The notes below the pieces were generated by a model that saw nothing but the letters and a program-made list of their open reading frames with translations, ran no database searches and was not told the DNA's origin. Shown here piece after piece: positions 17,158-29,250 of a stretch of 64,000 nucleotides of DNA; the first letter of the stretch is position 1, and every line of letters begins with the position of its first letter. Source of the DNA: Hippopus hippopus (lineage: Eukaryota; Mollusca; Bivalvia; Cardiida; Cardiidae); contig OX328109.1 of assembly GCA_946811185.2 (NCBI GenBank), forward strand, positions 34,518,129 through 34,582,128. The letters run 5' to 3'. A program made the translations under genes and the position numbers.

Positions 17158-19163
17158 TAGCTCACCTGAGCACAACGTGCTCAGGGGAGCTTTTAGGATC
17201 ACCCTGTGTCCGTCAGGCGTCGTGTGTCGGTCGTCGTGCGTCGTCAACAATTCTTTAAACATAATCTCCTCCTTAACCACTGGGCCAATGTCAACCAAAT
17301 TCGGCAGAAATGTTCCTTGGGATATCCTCTTTCAAAACTGTTCACAAATTTTGATTCCATCAAAAACTCTGGTTGCCATGGCAACCAAATGGAATTTTCT
17401 AAGAAATTCTTTAAAAATCTTCTTCTCAGAAACCGCTAGTCAGATTTAGAAGAATTTCACAGAAATGTTCCTTTGGTGACCCTTTTCAAAAGTTGTTCGC
17501 GAAATTTTGATCCGTCTAAAAACATGGCTGTGGTGGTGGGGGGGGGCTCTTTCCGTCGTGTGGTGTCAACAATTCTTTAAACATCTTCCAAACCGCTGCG
17601 CCAATTTGGACTAAACTTGGCTGGAATGTTCCTTGGGAGGTCCTCTTTCAAAACTGTCACAGAATTTGATTCCATCAAAAACTCTGGTTGCCATGGCAAC
17701 CAAATGGAATTTTCTAAAAAATTCTTTAAAAATCTTCTCCTCTGTAACTGCAGGTCAGATTTTGAAGAATTTCACAGAAATGTTCCTTGGATGACCCTTT
17801 TCAAAAACTGTTTGCGAAATTTTGATCCGTTGAAAAACATGGCCGTGGTGGTGGGGGGGGGGCTCTTTGCGTCGTGCGGTGCCAACAATTCTTTAAACAT
17901 CTTCTCCTCCTAAATCACTGAGCCAATTTGGACCAAACTTGGCTGGAATGTTCCTTGGGAGGTTCTCTTTCAAAACTGTTCACAGAATTTAATTCCTTCA
18001 AAAACTCTGGTTGCCATTGCAACCAAATGGACTTTTTTAAGAAATTCTTTAAAAATCTTCTCCTCCGAAACCGCTGTTCAGATTTTGAAATAATTTCACA
18101 GTAATGTTCCTTGGGTGACCCTTTTCAAAAACTGTTCGCGAAATTTTGATCCGTTGAAAAACATGGCCGTGGTGGTGGGGGGACTCTTTGCGTCGTGCGG
18201 TGTCAACAATTCTTTAAACATCTTCTCCTCCTAAACCGCTGGGCCAATTTGGACCAAACTTGGCTGGAATGTTCCTTGGGAGGTCCTCTTTAAAAACTGT
18301 TCACAGAATTTGATTCCATCAAAAACTCTGGTTGCCATGGCAACCAAATGGAATTTTCTAAGAAATTCTTTAAAAATCTTCTCCTCTGAAACCGCTGTTC
18401 AGATTTTGAAATAATTTCACAGAAATGTTCCTTGGGTGCCCCTTTTGAAACAGTGTTTGCGAAATTTTGATCCGTCAAGAAACATGGCTGTGGTGGTGAT
18501 GGGCTATTTGCACTATACGGACATGAAGAAATACTTAAAAATTCTTCTTCTCTGAAACCACTGGTCAGATTTTGAAATAATTTCACAGAAATGATCCTTA
18601 TATTATGCCCCTCTTTTAGCTCGGCTGTTTTTGAAGAAAACATCGAGGTATTGTCATAGCCCTGTTATTGTCGTTTGCGTTGTTGTCGTTGTCGTTCCAC
18701 TCAACACATGTACTTTAAACTTGGAATAATTGTTCACTAGTGAAAGAGCAACCCATACAAAAAGGACATATAACTCTAAAATCATTTAGTCCAAATTATG
18801 CCCCCTTTTCGACTTAGAATTTTAATTTACTATCCAGCAGCCAATAGCCAATCGTTGGCACCCGCACGCGGTGATCTTGCTCGACTTGATATTTATCAGG
18901 CATGTGCTTTTGTTCAAGAAATGGTCCTTGGGTGACCTATCCCAAAATTTATTTGCAGAATTCTGATTCGTCAAAAACATGGCTGTGGTGATTGTAGGGG
19001 TGGTGACAGATTTTGAAATGATTTTTACAGGCGACCTTTTCAAAATTGCTTGGCAAAATAATGATTTTGTTTCCAAAATTTCAATACTTCAAAAAAATTG
19101 GCTATGGTCCTCTCAAAAATTCAGGTGAGCAATCCAGGGCCATCTTGGCCCTCTCGTTTTTTA
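17158..19163 (-). repeat. Satellite-bearing bivalve repeat, reverse orientation
   Basis: On the minus strand the element opens near 19163 with a GAGAGGGCCAAGATGGCCCT block and ends near 17158 with GTGCTCAGGTGAGCTAAAAA. Inside are about four tandem units of roughly 320 bp (starts of CAACAATTCTTTAAACAT at 17245, 17567, 17883 and 18204), each with CTCTGGTTGCCATGGCAACC and a G-run. No protein-coding capacity is evident; open frames here repeat with the units. Confidence 0.7.
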
Positions 19164-19281
19164 TCTGTTTGCTCCTGAAGCACTGATATACTCTTATTAT
19201 AATTAAAGCCTGATCTTTTTGCAGTCATTTTATGGTTACAACACTGGTATAATTTTATGTATTTTGGGTTTATAATTACAG

Positions 19282-19401
19282 CCGACAACAAATGGAGAAG
19301 CAAAGGCGAAAGGTTGCACAAGTCATTGAGAGTCTGAAAGGGAAAATGAAGCAGCTTGACAAGAAAGTAAACACATTACAAGATGTAATAACGTTTGGAA
19401 G
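19282..19401 (+). CDS. Candidate host coiled-coil exon
   Basis: A 120-base open segment sits between a good acceptor (TTATAATTACAG) and a donor (GGAAG|GTAAATG). Translated in phase 1 it gives a basic amphipathic helix containing EKQRRKVAQVIESLKGKMKQ and then LDKKVNTLQDVITFG, with Leu/Ile/Val spaced as in a coiled coil. Similar coils follow THAP DNA-binding domains, but no such domain is visible nearby. The length is a multiple of three, so it could be skipped. No other exon of the same gene could be found. It may be a host exon or a captured fragment. Confidence 0.4.
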
Positions 19402-20492
19402 GTAAATGTTAATGTTCTCATAACGCAATTAATGTAAAACTCTATACAAGGATCAAACACGCCGAAAACTTGGAATAAGGCGAAGCCGCTTTCATAGGCC
19501 TTCTTCATGTAATGAGGGAAGTTGTTGATAAAAAGTTTAGGTTCATAAATTATCAAATTTAGTCAGACGTAATGGATTTTATGGATCAAGATTATGTCAC
19601 GACTTGCTTAATATACAACATCACGGAGATGCATTAAACGCCCATTTGCCAGAGCGCCACTCATTATTATGTAAGAACCTGTAGTAACATAAAAGGTAAG
19701 ACGCCTGTATGAAGCTTCTCATGAAGATAGATGCTGATCATTGTACAGGGACTATCCGTTCTGATCTAAATGTGATTTCACTATAATTAAGATTTATAAA
19801 CTCTAAATAACTTTTTCCCAAACAATCCAAGTCCTTAGAGTACTACTTCCAAAACAGTGCTTTTGTAAGGTTTGGATTACATGCAAAACCATGGCGTTCA
19901 TTCTGCGCAGCAAGCGCTTGCTGGTTGATAAGTTACTCTTGAATGATAGATAACGGAAAGGACCTGCAAACCAGCAACATTTAAAGGTTTTACTCCACGA
20001 AACAAACTATGCGAAATTTACCAAATCTCATACTTTACAAGAATTTCACTCTTAGAATTACTCGAAATGAATTTGAAGTATCAATTAATGAGCCGTGCTC
20101 TGTGAAAAAGGGGCTTCATGCATCTTCAAAAAGAACCAACTCAGGTCAGCCGAAATCTATTGCTATTGGTCAATTTTCGGCATGTCACAGGACCAATCAA
20201 ACTCATGATTCAGTCGAATGTCAGACAAAATGAAGTTTATGGATCCGTAATTATCTGATGACTTACTTGGACGGAGATGCATTAAACCCCCTTTTGCCAG
20301 AGCATGGCCCATATTATACATGTATTATTTAACAATGCTCAGATTAAAGTAGTTAAAGACCATGACGAATAAAAAAATAATTTTAAACCCTTTGAACGAA
20401 CTAATTGATCCCGATGAAACGTTTACTGATCAATCAACCCTATCCACTCCTTCTGCTGTCACCGTGCTACAAAGAATATCATTTCTTTGCCA
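19402..20492. other. Non-coding stretch
   Basis: AT-rich sequence with two related blocks (around 19560-19680 and 20220-20310, both with a GGAGATGCATTAAAC motif), probably fragments of one repeat. No gene is seen. Confidence 0.4.
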
Positions 20493-20690
20493 AATGGCCT
20501 GCAACACGCGAAAAGGGGCATTCGGACATTTGCGTAAAGTGTCGTCTCAGATCAGCCTGCGCAGTCCGCGCAGGCTAATCCGAGATGCCACTTTACGACT
20601 ACATTAGATTTTGTGCTACAGTAGACTTGCACAAAACAGAAAATTACATTAAAACGGAAAGTATCGTCTCGGATGTACTGTGTACATTCT
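20493..20690. mobile_element. Second copy of the 16.9-kb MITE, right end lost
   Basis: It begins GGCCTGCAACACGCGAAAAG and shares the internal palindrome (GCCTGCGCAGTCCGCGCAGG). It breaks off near 20690, where the sequence passes into the left arm of the large inverted duplication. Confidence 0.7.
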
Positions 20691-22990
20691 AGAGGCCACG
20701 TTTTTACTCTGACACTAATGAAACGTTGACAGAATGTTTGTCTTGATGATATCGTAGATAGGTTTGAAAATGGGTCATGTCAGGTCTGGTCTTTGAAATA
20801 CCTAGTGTATGCTTTAGAATGTCATGATATCTGGGAGAAAATGTAAAATGGGTCATGTTTGGTCAAATAGCTCAGGTGAGCGACTTCAGGGCCATCATGG
20901 CCCTATTGTTTAACCGTAGGTGAAGAGATCCTCTGAAACACCGTATTTTCCGGACAATAGTGGAAATTTTCAAAGGTACGGCCTATAAGACAATGCTGCT
21001 TATATGGTAATTTCATTTTTTAAATTGATCCTTTAGTGCGGATTTTTAAACTGAAAATAAATGGAGACTAGATTCCGATTCCCCATCTGTGCGCCATTTT
21101 TGTTCATCCCCCGAAGTATTTTTTCGAACATTTATACCTACCCATACCTATAGTTGGTAGGTATATTTATGTGCTTGCAAACTTACGAATATGTTCAAAT
21201 TCGTGACCAAACCTATATTTTCACACCTGATAATTGATAATGTCGATTGGCACAAATCAGTGGTTAACTGCAAAGGTAGTTAAAGACACTGTTTGGTGTG
21301 TATCGTCAATTGAACTGAAAATCTGACAATTTCGAAATTCCTTAAAACATTCGACAAGTGATAAATGAATGATAAACGAATGATGACAGTCTCAAGTCCT
21401 CTGAGTGATTTGATCTCCAGAAAGGGAAATCACTCCAATGGAATGAAAAAAAAGGGAAAACATCGGATTAATTTGTTTGTTGTGTTATTATAACATATAT
21501 ACTGGTACATATATCTTCAGACGGATGACTTTGTACATTAACCAAGCGTATCGGCTGTGGCCTATGTGTCGGTGCGGTATATACGACATTTTCTATTGCT
21601 AAAATGGTTTAAATGAACGGGTGCGGCCTATACAGTGCAGTGGCTTATTGTGCTGAAAATACGGTACTTGCAATAACGATGAATCTGGTGACCAGGTAAT
21701 ATTTGCAGAATTAAAAAAAATATCATTGACTTTATATTTTTATTCTCGTTTATAGTTTTAAGTTCACTAATCGGATGAATATCATTATCTTCCGCTAGGT
21801 GGCATTTTTCAAATACACATCAATCGGATTTGGCCACTCTGGGTACAGAACCAGACTACTTTTCAAAACGACAACCGTTACTTTAAATTTCAAAATAAAA
21901 TAAGCGTTTACTTAATAAAACGCTTCCTGGTACAATTCATTCAGCTATAATCAGTATGTAACCTATGCACCGGCCATTTATTTAAAAAAAAAAGAAAGAA
22001 AAAAAAGCCCCTACAGGCTTGGGTAATAGCTTCGGCGTAAACCTAGACACTTCTTGTTGATATGTCTCTGGAAAAATCCTGCACGAATTCTGGTTTCCCT
22101 AAAGTCTACATTTAGAAACTGTATTCAAAGATGTAATACAAAAGTATTTGTGAAAACTATTATTCCCTTTTGAAATAATTAAATTTTCAAAATATTTGGA
22201 GCAAAAACAAGCCACATTTTTCCAGTGGTGTATTTTTTATGGCCATTTCTCCATTACTACTTTATTAGCAGCGTATTAATATTATCCTGTACAGGATAGT
22301 GTCTTGGATGCGTCATAGCAGACAGGTCGAATCTTCTAAGAATATGACATTTGCAGACAACGGATAAATATGGAATGTTACAAGTCTGCTTTTCTGCGTA
22401 GTTGGACCATGTTGAATTGGGTATGTAAAGAGGTGTGTATCGGACGATACCGAATGCGTTTCGATATAAATATGCACTAGGTAAGAGAACTTAGTGTAGG
22501 TAGAGAAAAATAGGATAGCGAAGCTAGAATAGGCAGAGAATAGAGGGTAAGAATAGAAAGGGTTGTAAGGTAGGTAGATTAAGTTGAGTATTGTTCATAG
22601 AAATAGTAGAGTTGGGAAGACAAGCTCGAGGAGGTAGAGTTGAGTAGGTAGGAGTTTATGTAGATATGGTAGGTAGGTAGGTACGTAGGAAGAGTAACTA
22701 GAGTAGGCGGGTAGAGTAAGTAGGGTGAATAGGTAGAGCAGGTAGGATGGCTAGAGTAGGTAAATGTAGAGCAGGTAGATAAGCTATGGCAGGTAGAGTA
22801 GAAAGAATAGCCAAAGTAGGTAGATAGAGTAGGTAGAGTAATTTTGTTAGGTAGAGAGGGTAAGAGAATCTAGGAAAAGAAGGCAAAGTAGCTACAGTAG
22901 GTAGGTAGAAAAGCTAGGTAAGGTTGGTGGTGTAGCTAGGTTACTACAGAAGGTTAAGTATTTAAGGTAGGTAGAGTAGGTTAATTAACG
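20691..22990. repeat. Left arm of large imperfect inverted duplication
   Basis: Blocks here recur in reverse complement between 25.25 and 28.0 kb: 20691-20940 (AACAAGAG-type repeat end) with 27.55-27.99 kb; 21665-21715 (GACCAGGTAATATTTGCAG) with 27.52-27.56 kb; 21725-21765 (TTGACTTTATATTT) with 25.9-25.96 kb; 22360-22500 (ACCATGTTGAATTGGG) with 25.79-25.91 kb; and the GTAGG-rich tract 22500-22980 with the CTACC tract 25.24-25.78 kb. The stretch 21770-22359 has no partner and no gene. Confidence 0.7.
20941..21664. mobile_element. MITE family CCGTATTTTCCGG, full-length copy
   Basis: The ends are CCGTATTTTCCGG and, inverted, GCTGAAAATACGG, with GCGGCCTATAAGAC-type subterminal sequence. The right arm of the inverted duplication (27541-27592, minus strand) carries the same flanks without the insert, which fixes the borders to within 1-2 bases and suggests a TA-type target. 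Other copies are at 24933-25215 (partial) and 30932-31672. Confidence 0.75.
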
Positions 22991-23526
22991 CTAGAGCCGC
23001 TTCGTCTTATAGGCCACATTCTTGAAAATTTCCACCTTTTTTTCTTCAGAAAGGCCGCGGTCTACTGTTTGGAAACTTTATACGGTTTATAGAATATTAG
23101 TAAAATTACCTAAAGCTACATGCCAAATTTGGTACCTCTTTGCCTTATAGTTAGGAACTAGAAAACTTTTCAAGTTTTCACTATATAGGCCAATGTAAAA
23201 CTTGTGGGCCCCGGGGTTGGGACAATTTTGACCCCAGGGCTATAATTTGAAGGAATTTGATAAAGAACTATAAAATGAAGCCATATACCAACTTGGTATT
23301 TCTGGGCCTTGGTATCTGTTGCCCTGACAACTAGAGTTTTTACAGGAAACAAACTCTGGAAAAATTCTGAAGGGGACCACGGCAGGATCATTTCTATAGA
23401 GATTCATCAGAATTGTACATGTAGTTTCAGAAAAGATGTTTGAAATAAAACTTAAGGTGGCACAGACGGATGGACGGACTAAGGGCCATGACATAAGCTT
23501 GCTGGCCTTCTGCCGGTGGAGCTAAA
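22990..23526. repeat. MITE fragment plus dispersed bivalve repeat
   Basis: 22990-23060 is a reversed piece of the CCGTATTTTCC MITE. It is followed by a dispersed repeat with ATGTAAAACTTGTGGGCCCC and GCTACATGCC blocks, ending in TTCTGCCGGTGGAGCTAAAA. Related copies are at 26800-27372, 28979-29250, 54916-55210 and 57300-57590. No gene is seen. Confidence 0.6.
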
Positions 23527-24932
23527 AATTGCAGGAACATTACTGTATCTCTTCTACCTACACTACCTTCTCTATCTTCACTAACTCCTCCATCGATACT
23601 CCCTCCAGCTAGACTATCTCCTCTACCTAAACTTCCTCCTCTACCTACACTATCTTCTCTACCTTAACTAGCTCCTCTATCTACACACCCTCGTCAATCT
23701 ACACTAACTTCTCTTTATACAAACTTCCTCTATCTACCCTTATCTTTAGTCACCATCTGTTCTATCTAACTACCTATTCTATCTACACAACCTCCTCTGC
23801 CTCCTTAACTAAACCTTGAACACTACCGCCTCTTCACGACCTTTTCTACCTGCACTACCTCCTCTTTCTACACTACTCCCTATACTTAAACTAACCCCTC
23901 TATCTGAAACCCTTCTTTTTCTACACATCTCATCCATCTACACTTTCTCCTCTATCTAAACTGTCTCCTTTCTACACTACCTACTCTGTCTACACTTTCT
24001 TCTCCAACTCTTCAACTGACACAACTTCTTCTTTTGACAAAACCCTCTTAAATTATACTACTTCTGCTATTTAAACTTTCTTCTCAACTTACACAACAAA
24101 CACAACCTCACCCATCTACACGAACTCCTCTATCTCCTCTAAATACCGTACCTAGACTTCCTCCCCTGTGTACACTACTTCCTTTCAATATACTTCCTCT
24201 TCTCTGTACCCTACCTCTTCTTGATACACTACCTACTCCATCTACACGACCTTCTCCACCTGCACAACCTCCTCTACCTACACTTCATGTCCTACCTGCA
24301 CTAACCCTTCTATGTACACTTACTCCTCTATCTTAAATTCCTCTGCCTATGCTGCCTCATATCCACACTACCTCTTCTACTTCTGCTACTAACACTACCT
24401 CCTCTACCTAAACTTCCCCTTCTACCTAGACTACCTCCTCTAATAACACTTCCTGCTCTATCTACACTTCCTCCTCTTCCTCTATTATCAGTACCTCCTC
24501 CACCTACCCTACCTTCTCTTCTTACACTACCTCCTCAACCTACCCTACTGCCTCTACAGGTCTACACTTCTCTTCAACCTACCCTACTGCCTGTACCAAA
24601 ACTACCCTCTCAACCTACTGTATGTCCTCTACAGGTCTACAATACATCCTTAACCTATCCTTCCTCCTCTACCTCCTCAACCTACTTTACGACCTTTACC
24701 TACACTACCTCCTCAACGTTCCTTATGGCATCTATCTTTACCTCCTGCCCTATATCCAATACTAGCACTAACAATGCTACCTATGCCTTATCCTCCTCCT
24801 AACATCTTATGCTACCTCCTCTACTTACCAATTTTCTCCACCTAACCTACTTTCGCTACCTTCACTACAATTAATTTACCTTCCTCCCTTTTCCCTTTCT
24901 TACCTTACCTTATATTACTATTATCCTTTATA
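23527..24932. repeat. Degenerate pyrimidine-rich CTACC/CTCCT tract
   Basis: Over 1.4 kb the plus strand is almost free of G and built from variants of CTACACTACCTCCTCTACCT. It is a decayed minisatellite. A paralogous tract starting with the same unique flank (GGAGCTAAAAATTGCAGGAA) lies at 29251-30930. Confidence 0.8.
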
Positions 24933-27900
24933 GCGTATTTTCCGGAGAATAGGCCGCGGGCTATCCGTAAAAATAGTTGAAATTTTCAAGAGTGCGGCCT
25001 ATAAGACAAAGCAGGTGTATGCATCAACTTTTTTTTCTAACTGATCTTTTTGTGCAGCCTATAAATCTGAAAATAAATGAAAACCAATCAACGATTGCCA
25101 ATGTGGGCTCCATTTTGTTCAACGCCCCTTATGTATATATCAAACACGAAGTCTTAAATTTAGTTGAAAGACGAATTAATCCGCTGGGAAACTTACGCAT
25201 GTGTTGAAACTTGTGACCAACCCATCCTAGCTAATCTATCACTTTATTTTACTTACAAAAGCTACCTACCCTACTTTAGCCATCTGCTTTAATTACTCTA
25301 CCTACATTACCTAATTCATTTACTTAACCTTCTGTACCTTACCTAGCTGCTCCACCAACCTTACCTAGCTTTTCTACCTACCTATTCTAGCTACTTTGCC
25401 TGGCTTCTCTAACCCTCTCTATCTAACAGAACTATCCTACCTACTGTATCTACTTACTTGAGCTAGTCTTTCTTTAGCCACTCTACCAGCTCTACCTATC
25501 CATTCTAGTTACTCAACCCGCCTACCCAATTTACTCTTCAAACATACATAAGTTGACATATTCTACCTACCTACCCTAGCTACTTAAGCTACCTTCACTA
25601 CTCCTACCTACTCAACTCTGCCTCCTCGAGCTTGTCTTCAAAACTCTACTCTTCCTATTGACATTACTCTTCCTTCCCTAGCGAATGTACTTACCTACTC
25701 CAGCTACTCAACCTAGCTACCTTATCTATTCTTACCCTATATTCTCTACCTATTCAAACTTCTCTCACCTATTCTTCTCTACCTACACGAGGTTCTTTCA
25801 TATAGTGCATATTTATATCGAAACTCATTGGGTCTTGTCCGATATGCACCTCTTTACATGCCCAATTCAACATGGTCTGACCACGCAGAAATGCAGACTG
25901 TTGTAATATTTCATATTTATCAGATAAATCAACTTGAAACTATACGAGTATAGAAATATAAAGTCAACAAGCAATTTCCCCTGCCGAAAAAGACCTTTTT
26001 TGATACAAACATATTAGAGGTATTGTGTTTTGCATATACATGTGGCCTTTTTGTAATTGGTCCATTATGAAATTATACATTAAGCTCCCTTTATCCATGG
26101 CACAACATTTCATCAAATAAAAATTATGTAAGAGGTATATGTTTTGCATCTACACGTGGTCTTATTGTTACTGGTCCATAATGAGATTATACATAAAGTC
26201 CCCTTTTTCCATAACATGGCATTTCATTAAATGAAAACAAATAATGGAAATACACATGAAGCCCCCTTTTTCCATGACACGGCATTATATACATGAAAAA
26301 AAAAATTGTACCAACAGACTATCCAAAGGAACATGCATGAAAATTTATCAATTTTTGTCAAGGACGGGCGGACAGACGGGCTAATAAACTGTTATTGGTC
26401 CATAATGAAATTATACAGTTAGCCCCCTTTTTTCGTGACATGACATTTCATGAAATAAAAACGAATATCTTTTGTCTGTAGCTTATGATAAACAATATGA
26501 GTATGAAGTTCCATAAAATTTCGTCTTCGGCAGGGGATATCATTTCAAAAGATACTGTCCATAATGGAAAAATACACCAATTCCCCTTTTTTCATGACAC
26601 AACATTTAACCAAAAAAGCAAAAATAACCATATCTGCAGACTATCATAAGGAACACACGTATGAAGTTTCGTAAATTATCGTCAAGGATTTTAAGTTAAA
26701 GAGATACTGATCCATAATGGAAATATACATGAAGCCCCCTTTTTCCATGATACCGCATTATATAAAAAAAGAAAAATAAATGAAAAGAAAACAAATAAGC
26801 CCTAAATAAGCCCATGTAAAACTTGTGACCCCCGGGGTTGGGTCAAATTTGACCCAAGGGCTATAATATGGACACTCTTGGTAGAGGACCACTAGATAAA
26901 GCCACATGCAAAATTTGGTAGCCCTAGGCCTTATGGCTAGGTACAGGAAGTTTTTTACAGTTTTCTCTATATAAGCCCATGTAAAAATTGTGCCCCCCCC
27001 CCCCGGGACGGGGCCCATTTTGACCCCAGGGCTATAATTTAAAGAAACTTGATATAGGTCTATTAGATAAAGCTACATGCTAAATTTTATAGCCCGAGGC
27101 CTTATGGTTTCAGACAAGAAAATTTTCAAAGATTTCCAATATTTTTCAGTTTTGTTGCCATGGAAACCAGAGTTTTTGAAGGAGTCAAATTCTTTCAATC
27201 AATTCTGAAGAAGACCATGGCAGGATCATTTCTGTGAAGTTTCATCAAAATTGGTTAAGTAGTTTCAGAGAAGATGTTTGAAATAGAAGTTAACGCACGC
27301 ATGCATGCACAGAAGCACGATGGACACCGGGCCATGACATAAGCCCGCTGGCCTTCAGCAAGTGGAGCTAAAAAGTATATTGGCGGAATGAATTATTATA
27401 CGCATATTTAAAGTTTCAAGAAATTCCGTCCAATGGTATTGGAGATACTGTCCCGGACGATCGGACGGACAGACTAAAACTATGAAGGCGGAGGGATAAT
27501 AAATTCTTTTTATATTCTGCAAATATTACCTGGTCACAGTGCTGACACTACATTCAGTTTTATTGCAAGTATTTCAGAGGATCTCTTCACTTACATTTAA
27601 ACAAGAGGGTCATGATTGCCCTGAAGTTGCTCACCCGAGATATTTGACCAAAAATGACCCATTTCCAATCTTTTCCGAGATATTATGACAAATATTGTAA
27701 AGCATAAAAAGGGTATTTCAAAGATTTGACCCAGTGACCTAGCTTTTGACTCTACATGACCCATTTTTAAACGTGTCCGAGATATCATCATGACAAACAT
27801 TCCGATAGACTTTCAAGAAAATTGGCCTGAAAATGTCGCATCTTGATTGTACACAAGGTCTTTCTAAGATTTGAACTAGTGACCTAATTTTAGACCAGAC

Positions 27901-28000
27901 GTGACCTATTTTCAAACTCCTCTGAGATATCAGGAAAACAAACATTCTGACCAAGTTTCTTTAGTATCATGCTAAAAATGTGGCCTCTAAAGCGTACACA
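24933..28000. repeat. Right arm of large inverted duplication, with insertions
   Basis: This arm mirrors 20.69-22.99 kb. From the centre outward it has a MITE fragment (24933-25215), a CTACC tract (25240-25780), the unique block 25790-25965, and then sequence absent from the left arm. That sequence comprises five tandem units of about 150-190 bp with TCCATAATGGAAATATACA (25966-26790) and a dispersed repeat (26800-27372). The shared flank (27490-27660) and an AACAAGAG repeat complete the arm. No gene is seen. Confidence 0.65.
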
Positions 28001-28978
28001 ATATTTTTCAAAGATTTGACCAAGTGACCTACTTTTTTATTCTACACGGCCAATCTTTTTAACTTGTCCGATATATCATTAAGAAAAACATTCTGACCAA
28101 TTTTCAAGTATTGGACTCAAAATGTGGCATTTAGAGTAAAGAAAAGGTTTTTCAAAGATTTGGCCCAGTGACCTAGTTTTTGACCTGACCTGACTTGACT
28201 TTTTCACAAAGTCCTTTAAGATATCATAAATACAAACATCCTTACCAAGTTTAATAAGTATCGGACTGAAATATGGCATCTAGAGGATATTCCAAGTTTT
28301 TTTAAAGTTTGACCTAGTGACCTAGTTTTTGAGCCATGAGCCATTTTCGATGTCATCTCAGATCTCATCAAGACAAACATTCATACAAGCTTTCAAGAAT
28401 ATTTGACTGAAAATGTTATCTCTAGAATGTAGACGTGGTTTTTCTAACATTTGACCTAGTGACCTAGTTTTTGATCTAACATGACCCATTTTCAAACTTG
28501 TCTGAGATATTATCAAGACAAACATTCTGACCACGTTTCTTGAGTATCTGTATAAAAATGTGGCCTCCAGAGTGCACACAGTATTTTTCAAAGATTTGAC
28601 CCAGTTACCTAGATTTTGACCTACATGACCCATTTTTAAAGCCATCCAAGATACCATCAAGACAAACATTCTGACAAACTTGCAAGAATATTTAACTCAA
28701 AAAGTCACCTCTAGATTATACACAACGTTTTTCTAAGATTTGATCCAGTGACATCGTTTTTTACTGGAAGTGACCCATTATCAAACTTGTTCGAGATATC
28801 ATCAAGACATACATTCTGACCAAGTTTTATAAGTATCAAGCTAAAAATGTGGTATCTGGAGCGTACACAAGGTAAATATTCACGACGGACGACGCACCAA
28901 ACACAACGAACACAGTATTATCACAAAAGCTCACCTTGAGCACGAATTGCTCAGATAAGCCAAAAATCCCGCCTCAAT
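27600..28978 (+). repeat. Satellite-bearing AACAAGAG repeat
   Basis: It opens AACAAGAGGGTCATGATTGC and ends near AAAGCTCACCTTGAGCACG. Inside are about nine degenerate units of roughly 137 bp with TTTGACCCAGTGACCTAG and ACAAACATTCTGACCAAG. It is non-coding. Confidence 0.7.
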
Positions 28979-29250
28979 GGGCCTTGGTTTCAGACAAGAA
29001 TTTTTTTTTTACCTTAAATAGTATCAATATTTTTCAGTGTTGTTGCCATGACAACTAGATAAGAAATTCTGAAGAGGACCACTGCAGGATCATTTCTATG
29101 AAGTTTCATTTAAACTGGATGTATAGTTTCAGAAAGGATGTTTGAAATAAAACTTAAGCTGGCACAGACGGATGGACGGACACGCCCATGCATGACGGAC
29201 ACAGGGCCATGACATAAGCTTGCTGGCCTTCTGCCAGTGGAGCTAAAAAT

